Shown piece after piece: positions 1-8,521 of a stretch of 51,757 bases of DNA (its first letter is position 1; the number at the start of each line of letters is the position of its first letter). The stretch is taken from contig JAQWWZ010000043.1 of the NCBI GenBank assembly GCA_029254745.1, forward strand, positions 1 through 51,757, given 5' to 3'. Origin of the DNA: Opitutales bacterium (GTDB lineage Bacteria > Verrucomicrobiota > Verrucomicrobiia > Opitutales > Seribacteraceae). The position numbers and the translations under genes were made by a program. The notes under the pieces are model-generated. The model saw only the letters and a list, made by a program, of their open reading frames with translations. It was not told the origin of the DNA and made no database searches.

Positions 1-396
1 CGCACTCCTCACCCCGATACCTTTGTCTTCACCCCATATATCCCGAAACAACTCACTACAACCATTTATAATTTGTGGGTGTTGGCTGAAATTACTCGGG
101 GCATTGACCATGCCTAAAATTTTGACCACTTGGCACACTCGATTTAAGCTTCCCAACTCAGCTTTTACCGTTGCCAATATATTAAGCCCAGCCTGCCTGG
201 CTGCAAAAGTTGCTTGTTCTTGCGTGAGGTCAACACCCACACAACCAGAAATCATACTGCCATCAAAATTAATCGGTAAATGACCAGAAAAATAAGCAAG
301 ATCACCATCTAAAAAAAGAGGCTTGTATAGTCCTGCGGCCACGGGCCTGGATGGAAGTTCAATGCCCAGGCTTATCATTTTCTCATCTATATTCAT
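1..396 (-). CDS. RidA/YjgF-family protein (partial, C-terminus beyond window)
   Basis: The minus strand reads open from an ATG at 396 to the window edge, giving 132 residues without the C-terminal end. The translation starts MNIDEKMISLGIELPSRP and contains YFSGHLP, an ARQAGLNILATVKAELGSL helix and VNAPSNFSQHP. This matches the RidA/YER057c/UK114 subfamily of about 150 residues. RidA enzymes hydrolyse reactive enamine/imine intermediates of amino-acid metabolism; this longer subfamily is less well characterised, so the substrate is unknown. It is divergent from the GDSL esterase gene with about 100 bp between the starts. The family call is firm; the function is inferred. Confidence 0.85.
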   Translation of the reverse strand, partial: MNIDEKMISLGIELPSRPVAAGLYKPLFLDGDLAYFSGHLPINFDGSMISGCVGVDLTQEQATFAARQAGLNILATVKAELGSLNRVCQVVKILGMVNAPSNFSQHPQIINGCSELFRDIWGEDKGIGVRSA

Positions 397-500
397 ATCC
401 AAATAACTACATATTTTAGGTTCGATTCAAAGGAAATTCCATTACAAATTTGATATTTCCGCATTGCTTACTTTCCGAAATTGGTTTCGAAAGTAAGGCT

Positions 501-1262
501 ATGAAAAATAGCATAGATTTAATAACCCGAAGGAAACTCATTGGGACCACTGCCCTTGCATCCTTCACATTCCCGTTTATAGCATCTGCGAAAAACCAAA
601 AAGAACCAAAGTTACCAACCATAGAATTATCAAGAGCACAGACTATTCTCTTCCAAGGTGACTCAATCACCGATGCGGGTAGAAATAGAAAGCAACAGGA
701 CGCCAATCAACAGTATGCTCTTGGGAAAGGTTACGCATGGATGGCCGCAGTTAGTATCTTAGTACAAAACCCTAGCTTAAATCTTTCGATTCATAACCGT
801 GGTGTCTCGGGAAACAAAGTTCACCAACTTGCAGCAAGATGGGAAAAGGACTGCTTATCCATCAAGCCAGATATCGTAAGTATTCTCATTGGTGTTAATG
901 ATATTTGGCACGGACTAAATGGACGGTATGATGGGACAGTACAAACCTATGAAAAGGACTATGACCTACTCATTGCCCGCACTAAGGCCAAGTTACCTAA
1001 GGCCAAGATTGTAATTTGTGAACCCTTCGTGCTGAAATGTGGTGCAGTGAATGACAAATGGTTTCCAGCCTTTGATCAATATCGGAAAGCCGCTCAAAAG
1101 ATGGCCAACAAATACGGCACCATATTTGTCCCTTTTCAAACCATGTTTGATGAAGCTGTTAAGTTTGCTGAGCCCAAGCACTGGGCAGGAGACGGTGTAC
1201 ATCCAAGTGCTCAGGGTGCTGCCTTAATGGCAAACTTCTGGACGCAGTGCGTTCTTTCCTAA
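501..1262 (+). CDS. Secreted SGNH/GDSL-family esterase (lipase/acetylesterase-like)
   Basis: A 253-residue protein when started at the ATG at 501; the longer open frame from 450 would put extra residues before a clean export signal. The N-terminus has a twin-arginine-like TRRKLIG followed by a hydrophobic run ending near residue 30. SGNH blocks are visible: GDSITD (nucleophile Ser55), a block II glycine in GVSGNK, GVNDIW as block III, and GDGVHPS with the Asp231/His234 pair near the C-terminus. The spacing fits rhamnogalacturonan-acetylesterase-like GDSL hydrolases. It probably deacylates sugars or polysaccharides outside the cytoplasm; the substrate is inferred only from the family. The next gene, trhO, follows after 30 bp in the same direction. 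Confidence 0.88.
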   Translation: MKNSIDLITRRKLIGTTALASFTFPFIASAKNQKEPKLPTIELSRAQTILFQGDSITDAGRNRKQQDANQQYALGKGYAWMAAVSILVQNPSLNLSIHNRGVSGNKVHQLAARWEKDCLSIKPDIVSILIGVNDIWHGLNGRYDGTVQTYEKDYDLLIARTKAKLPKAKIVICEPFVLKCGAVNDKWFPAFDQYRKAAQKMANKYGTIFVPFQTMFDEAVKFAEPKHWAGDGVHPSAQGAALMANFWTQCVLS

Positions 1263-1292
1263 GACCATAATAGCCCCTGGATCACTACAAAC

Positions 1293-2216
1293 ATGGAGCA
1301 AACAATCCTTACCTTTTATAAATTTGTAAACTTCCCGGAATTTGCTGATTGGAAGACCACTCTTCAGGAAGAAGGAGCAAGGCTAAATATAATAGGTACG
1401 ATTATTTTGGCAAAAGAAGGCATAAACGCCACTATTTCTGGTAGCAAAGAACACACCTCCCTTTTTTTAGATACAATAAAGGCAGACCTCAGGTTTTCTG
1501 ATCTACAAGCCAGAAAATCTTTCTCTGTCAGAAAAACCTTTTACCGCCTGAAAATATTCTTGCGGGATGAAATCGTCACTCTTGGCGACGATACTATAAA
1601 TCCCAACAAAGATGTGGGTAAGTATATTGAGCCAGATGCATGGAATCAACTCATTGACGACCCTGAAGTCCTACTTGTCGACACACGTAATGACTACGAA
1701 GTAGCTATCGGAACTTTTGCTGGCGCGGTAAATCCAGAAACGAAAACTTTTCGTCAATGGGATGAATATGTGAAAGAAAACCTTGACCATAAAAAGCACA
1801 AAAAAGTGGCGATGTTCTGCACGGGCGGAATTAGGTGCGAAAAGGCTTCTGCCCACCTACTTCACCATGGTTTTGAAGAAGTGTACCACCTCAAGGGGGG
1901 TATTTTGAATTACCTTGAAAAGGTACAGCCTGATGAGAGTAAGTGGGAAGGAGAATGTTTTATTTTTGATCACAGAGTTTCTGTAATACACGGGCTTAAA
2001 GATGGGCAAAGCGAGCTTTGCTTTGGATGCCGGTGGCCACTTTCGGAAGAGGACTTGCTTTCGGATCAATATGAATTTGGTGTATCCTGTCCTAAATGCG
2101 ACGACTCTATCAGCGAAGAAAAAAAGAACAGTCTAAGAGAAAGACAAAAGCAAATTAATCTAGCCAACTCTCGAAACCGATCCCACCTTGGACAAAAAAT
2201 GCCTCGAAGTGAATAA
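1293..2216 (+). CDS. trhO: tRNA uridine(34) hydroxylase, rhodanese-like
   Basis: A 307-residue protein with the TrhO (YceA) arrangement. An N-terminal ferredoxin-like domain (TFYKFVNFPEF; LAKEGINATISG, residues 39-50) is followed by a rhodanese domain (VDTRNDYE near 129) with the active-site loop FCTGGIRCEKA, Cys176 and Cys182. A C-terminal cysteine-rich tail has CFGC and CPKC pairs (243-246 and 266-269) that could bind metal. TrhO hydroxylates U34 of tRNA to give ho5U, the precursor of cmo5U. It acts in the cytoplasm and is usually monocistronic. Length and motifs agree with the family. No Shine-Dalgarno motif is seen before the ATG. Confidence 0.95.
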   Translation: MEQTILTFYKFVNFPEFADWKTTLQEEGARLNIIGTIILAKEGINATISGSKEHTSLFLDTIKADLRFSDLQARKSFSVRKTFYRLKIFLRDEIVTLGDDTINPNKDVGKYIEPDAWNQLIDDPEVLLVDTRNDYEVAIGTFAGAVNPETKTFRQWDEYVKENLDHKKHKKVAMFCTGGIRCEKASAHLLHHGFEEVYHLKGGILNYLEKVQPDESKWEGECFIFDHRVSVIHGLKDGQSELCFGCRWPLSEEDLLSDQYEFGVSCPKCDDSISEEKKNSLRERQKQINLANSRNRSHLGQKMPRSE

Positions 2217-2268
2217 GTTAACAGGATCCCTTGCATGAGAAGAAAACCTTGTGTAAATTCAAACCTAA

Positions 2269-3363
2269 ATGATTAGATCCGAGCCAGTAAAGCCTAACCT
2301 CGATCAAGAAGTAACTGACCTCAATCTCCCAACAGCGTGGAAGAGTGGTTCATTGAAATACGGGGAGTTAAAGATGTTGGCTGAAGGTGGTACAGCCAAG
2401 CTTTTCCTGACCAAGGACAAAAATTTAAACCGCACGGTTGCTTACAAAACCTTACATACTGACCTACGAAAATCCGACGTGGAAACCAAGAGGTTTCTTA
2501 GAGAAGCCCGGGTAACTGCAAACATTCAGCACCCTGGCACCCTCCCCGTCTATGAACTTGGTCGCGACCGGGAAGGTCAGCTTTTTTTCACCATGAAAAA
2601 AGTAGATGGTCGGGACCTTCGAAAAATCCTTCAAGACTTGGCCCAAGAAGTACCTGAAGTTGTCGAAGCATTTCCCCTGCCCCGTTTGCTTGATATATTA
2701 ATTCAAGTCTGCCAGACCATGGCATTCGCCCATGATTTAGGGGTTATCCATCGTGACTTAAAACCGGCCAATATAATCATCGGGAAATTTGGTGAAGTGT
2801 ATGTACTGGACTGGGGATTAGCAAAAGTAACGGGGACAGCATCCATAATTGACAAAGATGTTCAGCCTGAACCCGAAAAAAAAGACTTACAGTTAACGCC
2901 GGTTGGTCGCCACTATGGTACCCCTATGTATATGTCGCCAGAAATTGCCCAGGGGGATGAAAGTGTGGATGCCCGATCCGATGTTTTTTCCTTAGGTATT
3001 ATTTTGTATGAAATGCTCACCCTCAAATCGTTTGTTGAAGGAGAAGACATCATAGAAATCAAACAGAAGTTGCTCGAAGAAACTTATCCCCTGCCCCGGG
3101 AAAGAGCATCACAAATGTTTATCCCCAAAGACCTCGAAGCAGTTTGCTTAAAAGCTTTGAAAAAAAGACGGCACAAACGATATCAATCCGTAACTGATTT
3201 ACTTTCTGACCTCCAAAAATACAGACATGGGGAGGAAGTATCTGTCTATTGGTATTCAGGTTGGGAGAAACTTGCCCGATGGAATCACCAAAAAGCTTAT
3301 TGGCTAGTAGCAGGCCTTGCGGGTTTAACAGGTGCTGCAATCCATGCGCTGTTTGGAGGGTAG
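2269..3363 (+). CDS. Membrane-anchored Hanks-type serine/threonine protein kinase
   Basis: A 364-residue protein with a kinase domain at about residues 30-325 and one C-terminal membrane segment (about 342-362), so the kinase would face the cytoplasm. The glycine-rich loop is AEGGTAKLF, the VAYK lysine is Lys60, the catalytic loop is HRDLKPAN (Asp163), the metal motif is DWG (181-183) rather than DFG, and the activation-segment end is GTPMYMSPEIAQ. DWG is common in planctomycete/verrucomicrobial kinases. There is no large extracellular sensor domain after the membrane segment, which is short compared with PASTA kinases. It is convergent with the cyclic-nucleotide-fold protein at 3373-4974, with only 9 bp between stops. 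Substrates are unknown. Confidence 0.93.
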   Translation: MIRSEPVKPNLDQEVTDLNLPTAWKSGSLKYGELKMLAEGGTAKLFLTKDKNLNRTVAYKTLHTDLRKSDVETKRFLREARVTANIQHPGTLPVYELGRDREGQLFFTMKKVDGRDLRKILQDLAQEVPEVVEAFPLPRLLDILIQVCQTMAFAHDLGVIHRDLKPANIIIGKFGEVYVLDWGLAKVTGTASIIDKDVQPEPEKKDLQLTPVGRHYGTPMYMSPEIAQGDESVDARSDVFSLGIILYEMLTLKSFVEGEDIIEIKQKLLEETYPLPRERASQMFIPKDLEAVCLKALKKRRHKRYQSVTDLLSDLQKYRHGEEVSVYWYSGWEKLARWNHQKAYWLVAGLAGLTGAAIHALFGG

Positions 3364-3372
3364 CAGGAAATT

Positions 3373-4974
3373 CTACAGGTCAGGAAACAAACTTCCACCT
3401 TTTCCAATTTTCTTAACTCTACAATCCTTACAGACACAGTTATCACCGTGATCGCTGGTGTCGACTTTCTTAGCCTTGGAACTAGAGCCCATTTCCAACA
3501 TATTTTCGGGCTGTTGGGGATTGCTTGCTTTTCCTTTTACAATAGTCGGGGCCAGAGATAAAGGGGAAGTTTTGCTTTTAGCAGGACTGGGACCAGTGCT
3601 TGGTAAAACAGTACGAATTGGACTAACCGCTTTTTTCTTTGGAGCTACTAGCAAGGGGTTCACAGGACCGCGGTCTACATTTGCATGTTCTTGATATTTG
3701 AGTACGACAAGGTCGATAAAGTTTGAATTTATCACGCGGATCGTTGCCAAAAATTTGTCACTTTTCTCCTGGGCTACAACTAGAAAATCAGAGGACTGGG
3801 GGTGATACCCTTTTGCACGAACAGACCTTCCGACCTTGACCGGAATCTTCACCATTTGGGCTGCATCCTGCAGTGTGATATCTTTTTCTTTTATTTGTAA
3901 TGCAAGTGGAAAAACTAAAGTTGTATGGGTCTTTGACCATGCCAAGGCTTGATCGACCAAGGATTGAGAAACGACAGGTTCTGTTGGTTCAGTTATCTTC
4001 GCAGCTGGTTCGACTTTAACACGCTGAGCCCGCACAATATCATCTTTAGCCTCGGATAGTTCTCGCTCCTTAGTGCGCAATTGATCTTTCAACCCCTGGA
4101 CATCGTCCATCGATCTCGAGATACTTAAGGCAAGCTTCTCTTTCTCATCTTCTAAAGTCTTACCATGGTCAACCAAGATTTGATTTTCGTCTTCAAGCTT
4201 CTTTTTAAGACCAAGATAAAATTCCTCATTAGCTTCCAGTTTCTTAACCTTTTTCGATAAAGTAATCGCCTCTCGAACCGATGAATCGTCCATGGAAACC
4301 AAAAGTCCAACCATGCCCAATGTACTTAATACAGCCACCACCGTCGCGGCAATCGTGAACAAACTGGATGATTTTTTTACAGCACTTCCTTTAAAAGCAT
4401 TCTGCATGTTGGCCACTTTGCCCTGCATTTGAAGAAGAGCTTGGCCATTTCCTGATCCCGCGGAAGAGGCTTGCTGTAATTGAGCGAGCGAGGATTGTAA
4501 TTCCCTCCCCATATCAACTACTTTTTTATTCCCGTCAACGAGTCGCCCGGACAAGATGCTTGCTACGTTAAGGCAAAGCTGCCCCCCTGCAACGCCGTGC
4601 TCCCCAATAAATCCAAGAAGGCGTTCATGATCGAAACGCCATAAAATGGTTTCGCCAATAGACTGAACATTTGCAGATGCAACGCCTCCGCTAAGAAAAG
4701 CCATTTCTCCAAAAGCTGCACCAGTCCCTAATGTGGCTATCTGTTGGGTCTTACCCTGGTCGCTAACTTTGGTAATAGCAACCTCACCAGACACGACCAT
4801 GTAAAGGAATCGCTGCTCATGCCCATCTGAAACCAAAGTTTCATCTTCTGCGAGAATCCACTCTCCCCCAAAACGGAGAGCTTCCATTTCTGGAGCCCCA
4901 ATATTTGCACACAATCCACTGGTAGGTAGATCGTACCCTGCTTCCAAAACATCTTCGCGGTGCAATAGCTTCAT
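3373..4974 (-). CDS. Cyclic-nucleotide-binding-fold membrane protein with coiled coil
   Basis: A 533-residue protein. Residues about 30-145 form a CRP/CNB-type beta-roll, seen in VVSGEVAITK and FGEMAFLSGGVASANV. The phosphate-binding cassette lacks the arginine that normally contacts the cyclic phosphate, so cNMP binding is doubtful. One transmembrane segment follows (about 206-230), then a charged coiled coil (about 240-315), a compact region with KVGRSVRAKGYHP, a Pro/Ser/Lys-rich linker, and a C-terminal CVCKDC cysteine cluster that may bind zinc. There is no helix-turn-helix, so it is not a transcription factor. It may be a membrane sensor or scaffold, possibly related to the convergent kinase gene; that link is only positional. 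Confidence 0.75.
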   Translation of the reverse strand: MKLLHREDVLEAGYDLPTSGLCANIGAPEMEALRFGGEWILAEDETLVSDGHEQRFLYMVVSGEVAITKVSDQGKTQQIATLGTGAAFGEMAFLSGGVASANVQSIGETILWRFDHERLLGFIGEHGVAGGQLCLNVASILSGRLVDGNKKVVDMGRELQSSLAQLQQASSAGSGNGQALLQMQGKVANMQNAFKGSAVKKSSSLFTIAATVVAVLSTLGMVGLLVSMDDSSVREAITLSKKVKKLEANEEFYLGLKKKLEDENQILVDHGKTLEDEKEKLALSISRSMDDVQGLKDQLRTKERELSEAKDDIVRAQRVKVEPAAKITEPTEPVVSQSLVDQALAWSKTHTTLVFPLALQIKEKDITLQDAAQMVKIPVKVGRSVRAKGYHPQSSDFLVVAQEKSDKFLATIRVINSNFIDLVVLKYQEHANVDRGPVNPLLVAPKKKAVSPIRTVLPSTGPSPAKSKTSPLSLAPTIVKGKASNPQQPENMLEMGSSSKAKKVDTSDHGDNCVCKDCRVKKIGKGGSLFPDL

Positions 4975-5031
4975 TTCAGGTCAAACCATAGTAGGTAATT
5001 CCTACAAAGATCAAGGAAAAGAAATCATCAA

Positions 5032-5445
5032 TTAATGACAACATTTGCCATATTTTTTTAGTCGCCAAAAGTTATATGGCCAAGCAGCCAAAAAACCAGC
5101 TCCTAAGGTAAACGGAAGTATCTTGAGGGTAATCATTGGCTCCCCCATCATCGCAAAGTCTGCGACATTCATCGCAATTTCCATCAGAATCATGGAAATC
5201 AAGCTCATCCCAATCGCGGTTGTGAAAGCACGCTTCGGTCCCATTTGTCCCCAGAGAATAATGGTTTCAAGTACAATGCTTGTGCCAATCCCTGAAACCA
5301 TAGCTATCACCCAGACGGTGCCCCACATTTCTTCAGGTATTCCGGAGGGTGCATAATATCTTTGAAATAAGTAAATAGCTCCTAAGTCACCGATGGCACA
5401 ACCGATGAGGCACGCGACAGTATTTTTAGCAGACTTTGCAAGCAT
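5032..5445 (-). CDS. DUF4396-like integral membrane protein
   Basis: A 137-residue, strongly hydrophobic protein with about four membrane segments: CLIGCAIGDLGAIYLF, VWVIAMVSGIGTSIVLETIIL, AIGMSLISMILMEIAMNVADF and LPFTLGAGFLAAWPYNFW. It ends in KKYGKCCH. The acidic/methionine positions in the third helix and the His/Cys tail resemble DUF4396 proteins, whose function is unknown and which sometimes sit near copper or heavy-metal genes. There is no such neighbour here. It lies 33 bp downstream of the DNA methyltransferase on the same strand and may be co-transcribed with it. The family assignment is from memory of the pattern. Confidence 0.6.
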   Translation of the reverse strand: MLAKSAKNTVACLIGCAIGDLGAIYLFQRYYAPSGIPEEMWGTVWVIAMVSGIGTSIVLETIILWGQMGPKRAFTTAIGMSLISMILMEIAMNVADFAMMGEPMITLKILPFTLGAGFLAAWPYNFWRLKKYGKCCH

Positions 5446-5478
5446 CGTTTGTATTAACTCAATGAAAAAAAGGGGAGG

Positions 5479-6444
5479 TCAAGCAGTATATAATGCTTTA
5501 GGGGTAACTACAGATTGCACAGCTTTAAAAATTTGCCTCACAACAGGTACCACTACCGAATTACCAAATTGCTTATAGCATACATTTGGGCGATGGTGGA
5601 GTTTAAAACTCTCAGAGAAGCCCATTAACCTTTGACATTCAATTGGATGCAACCTGCGTATCTTACCGTCAATTAAATACATTCCTGTCTTTGCCCCGAT
5701 CCCACCTCCATAAGCCGATAGGGTGATCGCATGCCCTTTTGCGCTGTAAACACGCTCACCTTGCCCCCCTTTACCCACGGTCCCAATTCTAAGCGGTCGG
5801 TTTTCCACCTTTTTCGGCAATTGAGATTTCAGGGTTAAGTCTGCACGCTCGATCATTAAGCTTTCTAGCCTAGCATCTCCCCTGGTAAGCAAAATTTCTT
5901 CCAAGGAAATCTTTTTGCCTGTTCCTGAAGGAAAAGAAAAGTCAATAATCTCTAAATCTTTTCGAAAACAGACAAAATAAATTCGTTCTCTTTTTTGAGG
6001 CACTCCAAAGTCAGAAGCATTAAGAATTTTGTAATGTACATGGTAATTCGCATTACAGAGCAGTTGCAGAGTTTGCTTTAGGGTTTCTCCATCTGCATGA
6101 CTGCGATAGTTTTTTACATTTTCCAACACCAAAACGGGAGGTTGATGCGAATGAGCAATCCGTAAAATCTCATAAAGTAAAGTACCTCTTGCATCTCCAA
6201 AACCTTCTTGATTCCCTGATATACTAAAGGGTTGGCAGGGGAAACCTGCACACAAAATATCATGGGCAGGGATGTCGGTCTCCGGAATTTGAGAAATGTC
6301 ACCCTTCGGACATTCATCATAATTTATTTCGTACGAGTGACATGCATCTTTATCGATATCGGAGGAGAATACGCACTCATGACCCAAGCTAATTAAAGCC
6401 TGTCTGAATCCCCCCACCCCGCAAAACAAATCGAGAAAACGCAT
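5479..6444 (-). CDS. Orphan DNA (cytosine-5) methyltransferase, M.HhaI-like
   Basis: A 321-residue C5-cytosine methyltransferase with all key motifs: DLFCGVGGF (SAM binding), GFPCQPFS with catalytic Cys70, LENVKNY (108-113), QKRERIY (150-156), and motifs IX-X at the end (YKQFGNSVVVP). The target-recognition segment, VGKGGQGERVYSAKG through TLSAYGGGIGAKTG (about 223-254), is nearly the same as in M.HhaI, including the Gln and Arg of GGQGER and the Thr of ITLSA. Recognition of GCGC or a close variant is therefore likely. No restriction endonuclease or Vsr gene adjoins it: upstream is an isomerase and downstream a membrane protein. It is probably a solitary enzyme, regulatory or left over from a lost restriction system. 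Confidence 0.93.
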   Translation of the reverse strand: MRFLDLFCGVGGFRQALISLGHECVFSSDIDKDACHSYEINYDECPKGDISQIPETDIPAHDILCAGFPCQPFSISGNQEGFGDARGTLLYEILRIAHSHQPPVLVLENVKNYRSHADGETLKQTLQLLCNANYHVHYKILNASDFGVPQKRERIYFVCFRKDLEIIDFSFPSGTGKKISLEEILLTRGDARLESLMIERADLTLKSQLPKKVENRPLRIGTVGKGGQGERVYSAKGHAITLSAYGGGIGAKTGMYLIDGKIRRLHPIECQRLMGFSESFKLHHRPNVCYKQFGNSVVVPVVRQIFKAVQSVVTPKALYTA

Positions 6445-6519
6445 CGGTGCTATTTATGGGCTAACCATGAGGTAACAGGTTTCTAATAAAAAGCACGAAG
6501 AATTTACAACAAAAAGATA

Positions 6520-7461
6520 TTAAATATCACAAAGTTCTACAGCTTCTGCCAGTCCTTTGACTGGGTCACGAGTAGGTATAAATTCCTGCCCGATATACCC
6601 CTTGTAGCCAATCTCTAAAAGGGCTTTCATAATGGGAGGATAATTGATCTCTTGCTTGTCATCAAGTTCGCCACGCCCTGGGTTCCCAGCAGTATGAACA
6701 TGTCCGATAAAATCACCACACTCTCGGACTCGTTGGATAATATCCCCGTCCATAATCTGCACATGATAAATATCAAAGAGTAGCTTCACCCTGGGTGAAC
6801 CCACTTTTTTAACAATATCGAGGCAATAGTCCATGTGATCACCCTGATAGCCTGGGTGGCCTTTATTTGGGTCTGTCTCGTCTCGTGAATTCAGCATTTC
6901 CATGCATATGGTCACCCCTTTTTCTTCAGCATAACCAGCCACTTTTTTAAGGCCCTCCACACAATTCATGGCTCCTTCTTCCCGAGAAAACTTTTCCTTG
7001 TAGCCAGTGAAAGCAATAACATTTGGGCAACCAAATTGGGCAGATTCGTCGATGGCTTGCTTCGTCAATTGTGACAGCCAACCATGATAGTTAGGATTAT
7101 TGAATCCCTTAACAAAAGGCTTTCCAGGCACAGGTATACCAGAAATTGCACAGGTCAGACCGTATTTCTTCAAAACCGGCCAATGCTTAGAGTTAATAAG
7201 TTCAACACTTTGGCACCCTAAGCGTTGAGCCTGCACACAGGTCTCTTCAACGCTCCAATAATCAGCAAAGCACCATGAAACAACCGACTGTTTAAGACGC
7301 CCATTTCTAACACCTCTCTTATTTCCTTCAGGACTGTCCCCAAAAGCTACAGAACCATTCAACGCCCCCAAGGCAACCCCCGCACCCAAGCCTTTAAACA
7401 ATCCACGCCGCGTGGTGACCTGGGTAGGTCCTGGTTTTTTTTCTATATTTACTCTTTTCAT
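6520..7461 (-). CDS. Secreted TIM-barrel sugar isomerase (hydroxypyruvate isomerase-like)
   Basis: A 313-residue protein if started at the ATG at 7461, preceded by GAAAGG at normal spacing; ten more in-frame codons lie upstream. A twin-arginine signal (TTRRGLFKGLGAG) precedes a xylose-isomerase-like/AP-endonuclease-2 barrel. Metal- and substrate-site segments are visible: ICMEMLNSR, LLFDIYHVQIM, FIGHVHTAGNPGRGE and GYIGQEFIP. This pattern fits hydroxypyruvate-isomerase-like epimerases, which interconvert small sugars or sugar acids. Tat export suggests a periplasmic role in carbohydrate breakdown. The exact substrate cannot be read from the sequence. Confidence 0.88.
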   Translation of the reverse strand: MKRVNIEKKPGPTQVTTRRGLFKGLGAGVALGALNGSVAFGDSPEGNKRGVRNGRLKQSVVSWCFADYWSVEETCVQAQRLGCQSVELINSKHWPVLKKYGLTCAISGIPVPGKPFVKGFNNPNYHGWLSQLTKQAIDESAQFGCPNVIAFTGYKEKFSREEGAMNCVEGLKKVAGYAEEKGVTICMEMLNSRDETDPNKGHPGYQGDHMDYCLDIVKKVGSPRVKLLFDIYHVQIMDGDIIQRVRECGDFIGHVHTAGNPGRGELDDKQEINYPPIMKALLEIGYKGYIGQEFIPTRDPVKGLAEAVELCDI

Positions 7462-7520
7462 TGTAGGCCTTTCAACTCCTCTCCCTGCCAAGCATGATCA
7501 ATGCTGTTCATCATACAAAA

Positions 7521-7865
7521 TTATCTTTTCCAAAAAACCATCGATAAAAGTAACCCAATAAAAGCACCGGCAGCGTCTGCAGCGGCATCCCAGACATCGG
7601 GCGTGCGTGCATGATCAAGCCAATCCTGGAAACATTCATCACCGACGCCAAAGCAGACGCAGAAAGCCAATAAGGCCCAAGGGAAACCGGCTCCACCACG
7701 ACCAAACGCACCCCAACCTAAAATGCCCATAATCCCATATTCCACCATGTGCAGAGCCTTATCCGATACGGTAATTCCACCATCGGGTATATCTCCCGGG
7801 CTCATACTTGAAACATAGAGAACTAAACCGCAATATAGTCCAAAACTAATCTTCCACTTATCCAT
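7521..7865 (-). CDS. VanZ-like family membrane protein
   Basis: A 114-residue protein when started at the ATG at 7865 (MDKWKISFG); the open frame extends upstream without protein-like character. VanZ-family features are DKALHMVEYGIMGILGWGAFGR, with the conserved His, and DECFQDWLDHARTPDVWDAAADAAGAFIG, with the typical Q..(X)GR.....D...N.(L/A)G pattern in modified form. About four membrane segments are present. VanZ itself gives low-level teicoplanin resistance, but most family members have no known function and this is not evidence of resistance. It lies downstream of no obvious operon partner; the isomerase follows on the same strand. Confidence 0.85.
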   Translation of the reverse strand: MDKWKISFGLYCGLVLYVSSMSPGDIPDGGITVSDKALHMVEYGIMGILGWGAFGRGGAGFPWALLAFCVCFGVGDECFQDWLDHARTPDVWDAAADAAGAFIGLLLSMVFWKR

Positions 7866-8101
7866 TTCTTTTTTTTTACTATCTGGCCTTTTATGGCAAT
7901 GGAAATTTCTATTTCTCTTGGTATGTAAAATTGGAATTTGATCAACACCTCCCACCAACTTCTCTTAGTGATGATAAACCCTGCAAAGAAACTTGAAGAT
8001 CATTACCTATTTCATCAGCAAGACGAATTTTATATAATATATCGGAAAGTTAAAATTTTGAAAAAGTTGTCTTCATAAGCCTAACCGTGTACAAGAACAT
8101 T

Positions 8102-8431
8102 ATGAATCCATTTATCGCGATGAACCGTTTCCAAGTTGTAAGTGGCTATGAAAAAGAATTTGAAGCAATCTGGAAGAACCGAAACACCTACCTGGAAAAG
8201 GTTCCAGGCTTCCAACAATTCAACCTTCTGAAAGGCCCTAATCTTGAAGGTTTTACACTCTATGCTTCTCACACTCAATGGGATTCAGAAAGTCACTTTG
8301 AAGGTTGGACTAAGTCTGAAGCGTTTCGAAAAGCCCATGAGGGTGCCGGCTCACGGGGCCATTTGTACATGGGTCACCCTCACTTTGAGGGCTTTGAAGT
8401 AGTAAAAGGTACGAGGGTGACAAGCACATAA
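8102..8431 (+). CDS. Antibiotic biosynthesis monooxygenase (ABM) family protein, HmoA-like
   Basis: About 109 residues forming one ferredoxin-like ABM domain: AMNRFQVVSGYEKEFEAIW, NRNTYLEKVPGFQQFNLLKG, YASHTQWDSESHFEGWTKSEAF. The Asn in the first strand, the Trp in HTQWDS and His in RKAHEG fit the residues of haem-degrading IsdG/HmoA-type members, so haem breakdown or quinol oxidation is possible. A GTG at 8087 opens the frame, but the ATG at 8102 gives a family-typical N-terminus and is preferred. It is monocistronic, facing away from the VanZ gene. Confidence 0.85.
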   Translation: MNPFIAMNRFQVVSGYEKEFEAIWKNRNTYLEKVPGFQQFNLLKGPNLEGFTLYASHTQWDSESHFEGWTKSEAFRKAHEGAGSRGHLYMGHPHFEGFEVVKGTRVTST

Positions 8432-8521
8432 CTTATGATTGCCTCACTTTCTTTTATTCCCTTCCTCAGCATTTTTTTCTCGTTCTTGACAAAACCCACA
8501 CACAGAACATCTAAGTAATAA

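Noticed and set aside
7521-7865. Glycopeptide resistance gene (VanZ)
   Set aside because: Only the general VanZ-like fold is shared; no van cluster is present.
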